Part shown: positions 1-5,739 of the stretch, piece after piece
Position numbering within the stretch: the first letter of the stretch is position 1
How the letters are laid out: each line of letters starts with the position of its first letter
DNA from: Thioalkalivibrio nitratireducens
GTDB lineage: Bacteria; Pseudomonadota; Gammaproteobacteria; Ectothiorhodospirales; Ectothiorhodospiraceae
Assembly (NCBI GenBank): GCA_011390385.1
Contig: JAABSN010000180.1
Location: forward strand, 1-6,825
Direction of reading: 5' to 3'
Length of the DNA: 6,825 nucleotides
Made by a program: the position numbers and the translations under genes
Notes under the pieces: model-generated
The model's input: the letters and a program-made list of their open reading frames with translations, nothing else
Database searches by the model: none
What the model was told of the DNA's origin: nothing

Positions 1-1665
1 CGGATTCCGGTTGATCATCAGGCAGTCGGGGTCGTCCAGTACGGCCTGCAACGGCGCTTCGTCGGACACCGCTGAAAACCGTGGGTCATCCCTGCGATAC
101 ACGATCCCCTGCATGCGCCGGTAGCCGGGGAAGCAGAGGAGTTCGTCGCTGAGCAGATGACGGTTGTAGATCCGGGTCTCCGGATCCATCAGGTGCATTC
201 CGGCCACATCGCACTCGCCTCGGCGCACCGCGGCCAATCCACCCATGCTCCCGACATACAAGGCCTTGACTGCGAACCCTTCATCCTGAAGCCGGCCCAG
301 CAGGTAGTCGACGCCGGTGCAGTGCGAACCGATGAAGACGATGTCCGCCGGTTCCAGCCCCTGGCCGATGATCTGAACCTCGACCTCGGTCCCGGCGGCA
401 AGTCCCTCGGCGTCGGCGTCGATGGGTACGAAGCCGTCGGCCTGGCTGAAGGATGTCACTGACCCGGAACCGCTGCCGCTGGGATAGGCGACAAAGCCTT
501 CGACGGTGCGCAGCAAACCGACCATCACGAATTCGGTGCGCCCCAGTTCCGAGCGTAGCGGCACGGCCAGGGTGGCGCGGATGCCCTGACGAGTCAGCCG
601 GCGCACATGACCGGCCAGCTTGCGAAGTACAGGTGCAACGAATTCATGGAAGGTGAAGATCGCCGAGGTGGGAAAGCCCGGGAGGATCACGACCGGTCGG
701 CCCGAATGGGCGGCGAGGCAAAGAGGCTTCCCCGGTTTCAGGGCGACACCGTGCGCCACGATCCCTTCCGCGCCCACGAGATATTCCACGGCACGGTAGG
801 AGAGATCCCCGGCGCCCTTGGAGGTGCCACCCGAGAGCAGCACTGCATCGTACTGCAGCGCCTGTGCAATCAATGCCTGCATGGTCTCGGCATCGTCGCC
901 GACGATACCCAGATGCTCGGCCTCGGCACCGAGTTCGCGGATCGCCGCGACCAGAATTGCGCCGTTGGAGTCGAATACACTGCCGGGACGGACGGGTTCC
1001 CCGGGCGCGATCAGTTCGTCACCGGTGGAGATGACCGCGACCTGCGGGCGTCGATGGACCGGGACATGGTTCATTCCCAATGCCGCCAGAATGCCGATTT
1101 CGCGCGAGGTGATTGGCGTTCCCTTGCGCAATGCCAGTTCGCCCCGCGCAATATCCGACCCCGCGGTCGCCCAGGATTGCCCCGGGGCGGCCATTTGTTG
1201 CACATGAACATAGTCGCCATCGGCCGCAGAATGAAGTTCCGTCTGTTCGACCATCATCACGGCGTCCGCGCCGCGCGGCAGCATGCCGCCGGTGGCGATC
1301 GCGGTCGCGGTGCCGGGGCTGACCGTGATCCGGGGCGCGATCCCGGGCGGCAACAGTTCCGGATTGAGCTTGAGCCGGGCAGGGTTCTCCTCGGTAGCCC
1401 CGATGGTATCTTGCGAGCGCAGCGCGAAGCCGTCCATGCTGGCCCGGTCGAACCCTGGCACATCGATCGCAGAGACCACGTCTTCGGCGAGAATGCGCCC
1501 CAGGCTGGCGGCCAGATGAACCTGTTCCGTGCCCAGGGGCTGCAACGACAACGCCGATTCGAAGCGCGCACGGGCCTCGTCGGCGGACATCACGGTAAGG
1601 AACTGTCTCTGTTCTGAGGCAGCGCGAATGCGCTGGGAAAGCGCCTGGGATTCTGGTGGAGTCAT
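1..1665 (-). CDS. moeA: Molybdopterin molybdenumtransferase MoeA fused to a C-terminal PBP-like domain (partial, 3' end off window)
   Basis: The frame is open for 555 codons from the ATG at 1663-1665 to the window edge, so the C-terminus is missing. Residues about 22-435 are a full MoeA: MDGF (77-80), TGGMLPRGAD (125-134), STGDEL (213-218), DSN (232-234), SGGTSKG (278-284), KPGK (310-313) and PGFPTSA (329-335). From recalled E. coli numbering, the important positions D59, T100, D142, E188, D228, D259 and K279 appear as D78, T125, D171, E217, D257, D287 and K310. MoeA inserts molybdate or tungstate into adenylylated molybdopterin in the cytoplasm. From about residue 440 a PBP-like domain begins (ADIVFIGSH, LYVGSMGG, RMQGIVYRR), cut at INRNP, where related proteins continue into a ligand-binding GSGTR-type motif. 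This MoeA fusion is a known architecture. An in-frame TAG lies 9 bases upstream, so this is the first possible ATG. No good Shine-Dalgarno is visible. Met26 (1590) is an alternative start, but RQFLTV before it looks family-conserved. It is the last visible gene of the tup operon. Confidence 0.93.
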   Translation of the reverse strand, partial: MTPPESQALSQRIRAASEQRQFLTVMSADEARARFESALSLQPLGTEQVHLAASLGRILAEDVVSAIDVPGFDRASMDGFALRSQDTIGATEENPARLKLNPELLPPGIAPRITVSPGTATAIATGGMLPRGADAVMMVEQTELHSAADGDYVHVQQMAAPGQSWATAGSDIARGELALRKGTPITSREIGILAALGMNHVPVHRRPQVAVISTGDELIAPGEPVRPGSVFDSNGAILVAAIRELGAEAEHLGIVGDDAETMQALIAQALQYDAVLLSGGTSKGAGDLSYRAVEYLVGAEGIVAHGVALKPGKPLCLAAHSGRPVVILPGFPTSAIFTFHEFVAPVLRKLAGHVRRLTRQGIRATLAVPLRSELGRTEFVMVGLLRTVEGFVAYPSGSGSGSVTSFSQADGFVPIDADAEGLAAGTEVEVQIIGQGLEPADIVFIGSHCTGVDYLLGRLQDEGFAVKALYVGSMGGLAAVRRGECDVAGMHLMDPETRIYNRHLLSDELLCFPGYRRMQGIVYRRDDPRFSAVSDEAPLQAVLDDPDCLMINRNP

Positions 1666-1819
1666 GTATGGCTAATCGATTGTTGTGAAAGTACACCAGG
1701 CAGCGTGCCGTGGGGCTCCCGCCCTTCGAACGGCGCAAATTGCCGCGTTCATGGCCACGCTGCGTCGTTGATCATCAGCGGTGTCGCACGTCCGGTCGCA
1801 TGATGGTCGTGTTCCTCGG
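1666..1819 (-). other. Intergenic leader between the two MoeA genes
   Basis: These 154 bases contain no convincing gene. An 8-base inverted repeat, GCAGCGTG at 1700-1707 and CACGCTGC at 1756-1763, could form a long-range stem. Short CGGC/GCCG arms between them could form a smaller hairpin. A short frame from about 1860 ends at a TAG (1672-1674) six bases before the moeA fusion ATG, but its composition looks like a shadow of the upstream gene. I found no clear promoter, no T-rich terminator and no Shine-Dalgarno for the downstream start. The region may be a structured leader that affects translation of the fusion, but I cannot match it to the known molybdenum-cofactor riboswitch by eye. Confidence 0.4.
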
Positions 1820-3055
1820 TCACGAATAAGCATGGACGTCGACCATCGAACCCGGGGCATAACCCTCGGACTCGGGAGGAATCAGGAGGAAGCCATCAGC
1901 CTGCGCAAGATGCCCCAGGGACGGAGGCCCCGACAAGGGTAGCGGCTCGACCGTTTCCGTATCCAGGAAACGAACCCGACACCAATCGGTAATACCCAGA
2001 GTCGACGAGACCTTACGCGCCAGCTTCAAGCGACGCGGTGCGCTCGGCCAGTCCGGGGCGCGACCGCCCAGGCGGCGAACGAGGCGCGCTGCGAGGCATT
2101 CATAGGCGCCGGCGGCTGCCACCGGATGCCCGGGCAACAGGATCGCGGGTGCGAAGGGCAGGGATGCCGCCGCCACCGATTCTCCCGGTCGGAGGTTCAC
2201 ACCATGGAACAGGAGCGATCCAAGCTCTTTCGCAATGGCCACCGTGTAGTCGTTGAAACCCATGCCCGTCCCGCCGACCGTGAGGATCAGATCGGCTCCG
2301 GGCCGCGCGAGTTGGTCTCGCAATCCGATGGCATCGCGATTCAGACGGATACATTCTTCGACCAGCCCGCCGTCGCGTGTGATCAGTGCGCGGATCATCG
2401 GACCGGTGGCGTCGATGGGGTCCATCAGCGACGAACGCGCTGCATCGCCAATGCCCGGTTGCAGCGACATCACCAGGATGCGTACCCGCGGGTGCCGTCG
2501 GACAGGCAATTCCCGCAACCCCTGCGCGGCCAGCAGGGCAAGATCAAAGGCACGCAGGCGACGTTGTGCGGGAAATGGTCGTGCATCAGCGGCGGGTGGG
2601 CTGGCCGTGCCGGTATCGATCCAGGCTCCGGGTCCGGTCGCATCAAAGACGTCGATACTGTCCCCGCGCAGTTGTGCAGCCTCCGGCGTCAGAACGGCAT
2701 CGGCTCCCGGGGGGAGCGTGGCCCCCATGGCGATACGAACGGCGGTGTTGGGAGACAGCGAACCCTGAAAGGGGGTTTCCGGAGTGGCGGATCCAAGCAA
2801 TCGGAAGCTGAGCGGATTGTAGGGACTGGCGCCAACCGTCTCGAGCCCGGCCAGGGCGTAGCCGTCCGCCAGTGCTCTCCGTTCGTGCCCGGGGCGATGC
2901 CAGGATGGAATCGCCACTGCGGAGATACGGCCAGCACAGTGCTCCAGCGTGACGGTTTCCTGTCCGAGGAGCGCGCAAGGGAGCGCGTCGATGATCGCGA
3001 CGGCATCCTTCAGGGGTGTGCGCCGAGTTACGGGGGGGTTGGACTGTTGGGTCAC
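1820..3055 (-). CDS. Diverged MoeA-like molybdopterin-binding protein with altered catalytic residues
   Basis: The gene encodes 411 residues, the usual size of a stand-alone MoeA. The GTG start at 3053-3055 is preceded by AGAGGA at a 6-base spacing. Longer frames begin at 3091 or 3247 but lack a ribosome site and add sequence unlike MoeA. Family landmarks are ADGY (63-66), GATLPPGAD (111-119), DATGPM (215-220), GGTGMG (261-266), RPGE (289-292), PGHPVA (308-313) and a C-terminal domain with LAQADGFLLIP. Against recalled E. coli numbering, D59, D228 and D259 are kept (D64, D241, D269). T100 is Met110, the GDEL motif holding E188 is replaced near SLQPG (197-201), D142 has no clear counterpart and K279 is Arg289. 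It probably still binds molybdopterin but may not be a normal insertase. It could be a regulatory or heterodimer partner of the neighbouring intact MoeA, or a tungsten-adapted variant; this is inference. It is in the same orientation as tupBCA. Confidence 0.88.
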   Translation of the reverse strand: MTQQSNPPVTRRTPLKDAVAIIDALPCALLGQETVTLEHCAGRISAVAIPSWHRPGHERRALADGYALAGLETVGASPYNPLSFRLLGSATPETPFQGSLSPNTAVRIAMGATLPPGADAVLTPEAAQLRGDSIDVFDATGPGAWIDTGTASPPAADARPFPAQRRLRAFDLALLAAQGLRELPVRRHPRVRILVMSLQPGIGDAARSSLMDPIDATGPMIRALITRDGGLVEECIRLNRDAIGLRDQLARPGADLILTVGGTGMGFNDYTVAIAKELGSLLFHGVNLRPGESVAAASLPFAPAILLPGHPVAAAGAYECLAARLVRRLGGRAPDWPSAPRRLKLARKVSSTLGITDWCRVRFLDTETVEPLPLSGPPSLGHLAQADGFLLIPPESEGYAPGSMVDVHAYS

Positions 3056-3061
3056 CAGGAT

Positions 3062-3067
3062 TCCTCT
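3062..3067 (-). promoter_or_regulatory. Shine-Dalgarno for the MoeA-like gene
   Basis: On the minus strand AGAGGA is followed by six bases and then the GTG at 3055. This is the only good ribosome site among the possible starts of this gene, and it decides for GTG over the upstream in-frame ATG at 3091. Confidence 0.7.
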
Positions 3068-3101
3068 GTGATCTGTCCCCGAAAGAACCATCCAATCCGT
3101 C

Positions 3102-3119
3102 GGGAAGTGTGCGCTTCCC
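3102..3119 (-). other. Hairpin upstream of the MoeA-like gene
   Basis: A 6-base stem GGGAAG/CTTCCC with a 6-base loop (CGCACA) lies 46 bases upstream of the GTG start. It is GC-rich but not followed by a U tract, so it is more likely a leader structure or chance than a terminator. Confidence 0.35.
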
Positions 3120-3372
3120 CTGACGATGAACCGCGTAGGGTGCCACTGAGTGCGGCGAATTGCACTTTTGGGCCCTGAGGTTGGGACCGGCGCCGCATCG
3201 GTTCGGTCGAGCGTGCGCTGAACGGCATCCTGCGCAGGTACTTTCACGGCCCTTGCATCGCCGGAGCTCCCGTTGCTGTTTTCCGGGAGACGTTGATCCG
3301 ACGCAATTCGAGCGCAAGGTCACGCGCTGCATTGGTGTCGGGTATCCTGCTCCAAAGTCGCTCAGGGGGCGT

Positions 3373-4221
3373 TTACTCGACACGACTCGTGTTGGGCTCG
3401 CTTACAGGGAAGAACACCGGTTCCCCGTCGATCTGGTACTCGGCGATGGACGCCTGCCCCTCTTCGCTGACGAGCCACTCGTGCCATTGCCGAGCAAGAT
3501 CCGCCTTGACCCATTCGAAACGCTCGGGATTGAGCGGGATGCTGCCATACGGGTTGAACAGCGAGTCATCGCCCTCGAACAGGATCACCAGGTTCTGCCG
3601 GTTGCCAAAGCTGAGCCAGGTACCACGATCGGTGACGACATGGGCGTCCATGGCCGCCGCGGTATTCAAGGTAGGGCCCATGCCGCTTCCCAGCTGGCGG
3701 TACCACGGGCCCGCGGGATCGACACCGGCCGTACGCCACAATTGGAGTTCCTTGCGGTGTGTGCCGCTGTCGTCGCCGCGGGAAGCAAAGGCTGATTCGG
3801 ACTCCGCGATCTGGGCCAGGGCGTCCTCGATCGACTGCGCCTCAGTCACGCCCGCGGGATCGGCACGGGGACCGACGAGCACGAAGTCGTTGTACATCAC
3901 GTCGCGTCGTTCCGTCCCGTAGCCTTCGGCGACGAACGCATCCTCGCCCGCCCGATGATGTACCAGCAGGGCGTCGGCATCCCCACGCCTGCCGATTGCG
4001 AAGGCCTGGCCTGTGCCCACCGCCACGACACGGACCTCGATGCCCGTGCGCGTCGTGAACTTGGGAATGATGTACTGGAACAGACCCGACTGATCGGTAG
4101 AGGTCGTGGAGGCAAGGGTGATAAACGGTGTGTCAGCGACTGCCTCAGCCAAAGTGGCGCAGACCAGCAATACCAAGGCCGCAAGACTCGTCAATCGACG
4201 CAAACCGTGCATCGGGTTCAT
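3373..4221 (-). CDS. tupA: Tungstate-binding periplasmic protein TupA
   Basis: The gene encodes 282 residues, the solute receptor of the Tup tungstate ABC importer. A signal peptide spans about residues 1-29 (RR, hydrophobic LTSLAALVLLV, then an AEAVAD cleavage region); Cys21 is not in a good lipobox, so a soluble periplasmic protein is likelier than a lipoprotein. The mature protein opens with LASTTSTDQSG (36-46), the oxyanion-loop signature of TupA, followed by VGTGQA (68-73), ADALLVHH (82-89), YNDFVLVGP (110-118), SRGDDSGTH (147-155) and FNPYG (222-226). The TTSTxxSG motif and these blocks separate it from ModA-type molybdate receptors and point to tungstate, although ligand choice cannot be proven from sequence. 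The ATG at 4221 overlaps the tupC stop as ATGA. An in-frame ATG at 4212 (Met4) sits 8 bases after AAGGA and is an equally plausible start. Confidence 0.94.
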   Translation of the reverse strand: MNPMHGLRRLTSLAALVLLVCATLAEAVADTPFITLASTTSTDQSGLFQYIIPKFTTRTGIEVRVVAVGTGQAFAIGRRGDADALLVHHRAGEDAFVAEGYGTERRDVMYNDFVLVGPRADPAGVTEAQSIEDALAQIAESESAFASRGDDSGTHRKELQLWRTAGVDPAGPWYRQLGSGMGPTLNTAAAMDAHVVTDRGTWLSFGNRQNLVILFEGDDSLFNPYGSIPLNPERFEWVKADLARQWHEWLVSEEGQASIAEYQIDGEPVFFPVSEPNTSRVE

Positions 4222-4988
4222 CCTTGCTTCGTGGGTGAGAGGGGAGGTTCGCTGGAATCAAGGACCAACTCCCCACGCAGGAATGCGGCAGCCGCGGCAG
4301 TCGCAGGGTTATCGAAGAAGGCTGCCGCTGGGGTCTGTTCCAGTATGCGACCGCAGCACATGAACACCACCTCGTCTGCGAGACGCCGCGCCTGACCCAG
4401 GTCGTGGGTGGTCATCACGATCTTGATGCCCTTGCTATCAAAGGCGTTGACGGCATCTTCCACAGCCTTCGTGGCCGCCGGATCGAGTGCGGAGCTGGGT
4501 TCGTCCAGAAACAGAATGTCGGGTTCGAGTGCCCATGCGCGAGCCAGCGCCAGGCGCTGTTGCTCACCTCCGGACAGGATTCGGGCCGGGCGCTGGGCCA
4601 GGTCAGCCAGCCCGAAACGGGCAAGAGCCTGTTCGGACTGACTGCGGCGAACGCGCCGCGGGATTCCTCTGAGCGCCAGTGCATGGGTTACGTTGGCAAT
4701 GGTCGAACGCCGCAGGAGCACGGGCCGTTGGAACACCATCGCCTGACGCGGGGCGCCGGATCCATGGCGTCGGCAAACGATTGCACCCGAGGAAGGCTTC
4801 AGCAATCCGTGGGCAAGTCGCATCAGCAGGCTCTTGCCGGCGCCATTGGGTCCGATGATGATAGTACGCCCCTGCGGCGCAAGCACCAGGTTGCTGCGCT
4901 CGAGCAGCACCTTTCCCGAGCGGGCGAAGGTGACATCGCACAGCTCCAGCAACGGATCCCTGGCGGGCATGGGCGGCAACCCGCTCAT
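4218..4988 (-). CDS. tupC: Tungstate ABC transporter ATP-binding protein TupC
   Basis: The gene encodes 256 residues, the cytoplasmic ATPase that powers tungstate import with TupB. All ABC motifs are present: Walker A GPNGAGKS (46-53), Q-loop Q87 in VFQRPVLL, signature LSGGEQQR (138-145), Walker B ILFLDEP (158-164), D-loop SALD (166-169) and switch His195 in TTHD. There is no long C-terminal TOBE/Mop domain of the kind seen in ModC, so regulation by oxyanion binding to the ATPase is not suggested. The ATG start overlaps the tupB stop as ATGA and is preceded by a strong GGAGG (4997-5001) 8 bases upstream. The stop overlaps the tupA ATG in the same way. This implies coupled translation and stoichiometric production of the importer. 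Confidence 0.95.
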   Translation of the reverse strand: MSGLPPMPARDPLLELCDVTFARSGKVLLERSNLVLAPQGRTIIIGPNGAGKSLLMRLAHGLLKPSSGAIVCRRHGSGAPRQAMVFQRPVLLRRSTIANVTHALALRGIPRRVRRSQSEQALARFGLADLAQRPARILSGGEQQRLALARAWALEPDILFLDEPSSALDPAATKAVEDAVNAFDSKGIKIVMTTHDLGQARRLADEVVFMCCGRILEQTPAAAFFDNPATAAAAAFLRGELVLDSSEPPLSPTKQG

Positions 4989-5686
4989 TGCATGTGCCTC
5001 CGGCTTGCCTGGCCCAGGAGGTAGGCCGTGGCATTGACCGCGGCCACCAGGGCGAGCAGGACCAGCCCGAGTGCCAGCGCCAGCGGGAGGTCACCCTTGC
5101 TGGTCTCGAGCGCGATTGCGGTAGTCATGACCCGCGTGACTCCTTCAATGTTGCCACCCACGATCAGTACGGCCCCAACTTCCGCACTGGCCCTTCCGAA
5201 GCCTGCCAGGACGGCGGTGGTCAGTGTGATGCGCGCATCCCAAAGCAATGTCGGTATCGCCCGCACTCGACCCGAGCCCATCGACTGCAACTGTTCGCGG
5301 TATTCTTCCCAGAGATCCTCGATCGCCTGTCGGGTCAACGCGGCAATGATGGGCAGGACCAGCAGGGTCTGCGCGATAACCATGGCAGTGGGTGTGAACA
5401 GAAGTCCAAACTGACCCAGCGGGCCGGCTCTTGAAAGGCTCAGATAGACGAGCAGCCCGGCCACCACGGGCGGCAGTCCCATCAAGGCGTTCAGCAACGT
5501 AATGACCAGGCCCCTTCCGGGGAACCGGAACAAGGCAATGGCCGCCCCCAGGGGCAACCCCATGAGACTCGCGACGAGGACCGCGCTCAAGCTTACCTGA
5601 AGCGACAACTGGATGATGCCGAACAGGGCGGGATCCCCGGAGAGGATCAGCGAAAGCGCCAGGGTAAAGGGGTCGTGGTTGTTCAA
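4985..5686 (-). CDS. tupB: Tungstate ABC transporter permease TupB
   Basis: The gene encodes 233 residues, the inner-membrane channel subunit of the tungstate importer, usual length for the family. About five hydrophobic segments are visible (roughly residues 25-51, 58-82, 96-118, 152-177 and 200-225). The GLPLGA (43-48) and LMGLPPVVAGLLVYL (68-82) blocks are typical of TupB. The cytoplasmic coupling loop that docks onto TupC lies near 121-150 (EEYREQLQSMGSGRVRAIP). The start is a TTG at 5684-5686 with AGAG (5693-5696) six bases upstream. No in-frame ATG or GTG is found nearby upstream, and MNNHDPFTLAL is a reasonable N-terminus. It is the first gene of the minus-strand operon and is divergent from the regulator at 5740. 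The order B-C-A differs from the commoner A-B-C. Confidence 0.93.
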   Translation of the reverse strand: MNNHDPFTLALSLILSGDPALFGIIQLSLQVSLSAVLVASLMGLPLGAAIALFRFPGRGLVITLLNALMGLPPVVAGLLVYLSLSRAGPLGQFGLLFTPTAMVIAQTLLVLPIIAALTRQAIEDLWEEYREQLQSMGSGRVRAIPTLLWDARITLTTAVLAGFGRASAEVGAVLIVGGNIEGVTRVMTTAIALETSKGDLPLALALGLVLLALVAAVNATAYLLGQASRRHMQ

Positions 5687-5708
5687 TGGAATCTCTGCAC
5701 TGCATAAT
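5679..5708 (+). promoter_or_regulatory. Candidate promoter of the divergent regulator
   Basis: CATAAT at 5703-5708 matches five of six bases of the sigma-70 -10 consensus. A weak -35 (TTGTTC, 5679-5684) is 18 bases upstream. Transcription would start near 5715, about 25 bases before the ATG at 5740. No equally good promoter was found on the minus strand for tupB. Confidence 0.4.
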
Positions 5709-5712
5709 TCCA
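5687..5712. promoter_or_regulatory. Candidate operator: TGGAAT-N14-ATTCCA inverted repeat
   Basis: Perfect 6-base arms, TGGAAT (5687-5692) and ATTCCA (5707-5712), flank 14 bases that contain TGCACTGCA, itself symmetric about 5700. The right arm overlaps the candidate -10 of the regulator, and the left arm touches the tupB TTG start. The position suits a site where the regulator would control both directions, and it could also repress its own gene. On the tupB transcript the same arms could pair as a hairpin with the AGAG ribosome site in its loop, so an RNA role is an alternative. Confidence 0.45.
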
Positions 5713-5739
5713 GCAGAATAACGGACTCTTCTAGGCAGG

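Larger units (their letters stand above)
3056..3372 (-). other. Intergenic gap inside the operon, with hairpins
   Basis: This 317-base gap separates tupA from the MoeA-like gene, in contrast with the overlapping tup genes. On the minus strand it holds a CTCCCG/CGGGAG stem (3267-3289), a perfect 10-base palindrome CCTGCGCAGG (3229-3238) and a GGGAAG/CTTCCC hairpin (3102-3119). None is followed by a T run, so none is a convincing intrinsic terminator. No strong -35/-10 pair is visible. Short frames run through it: one is in frame with tupA after its TAA but has no ATG, GTG or TTG near its beginning, and one is in frame with the MoeA-like gene. None looks like a recognised protein. It may be an untranslated leader or a remnant. 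Confidence 0.5.

Noticed and set aside
607..1617. Long plus-strand open frame of 336 codons
   Set aside because: It is antisense to the MoeA fusion, whose frame has recognisable family motifs throughout. High-GC coding sequence commonly leaves such open shadows, and the product has no recognisable domain.
1672..1860. 62-codon minus-strand frame ending six bases before the MoeA fusion start
   Set aside because: It overlaps the end of the MoeA-like gene, has no recognisable domain, and its rich Arg/Ala/Thr composition fits a frame shadow. It could at most be a leader peptide.
2126..3178. Long plus-strand open frame of 350 codons
   Set aside because: It is antisense to the MoeA-like gene, with no domain, no ribosome site and a composition typical of a shadow frame.
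3089..3247. Upstream in-frame starts for the MoeA-like gene (3247 and ATG 3091)
   Set aside because: They lack a Shine-Dalgarno and add residues unlike MoeA, while the GTG at 3055 has AGAGGA at 6 bases and gives the family-typical length.
3244..3372. 42-codon open stretch in frame with tupA after its TAA, with protein-like composition
   Set aside because: There is no ATG, GTG or TTG near its beginning, and TupA proteins normally end close to the FFP motif already present. I see no evidence for stop readthrough; a homology search of the stretch would settle it.
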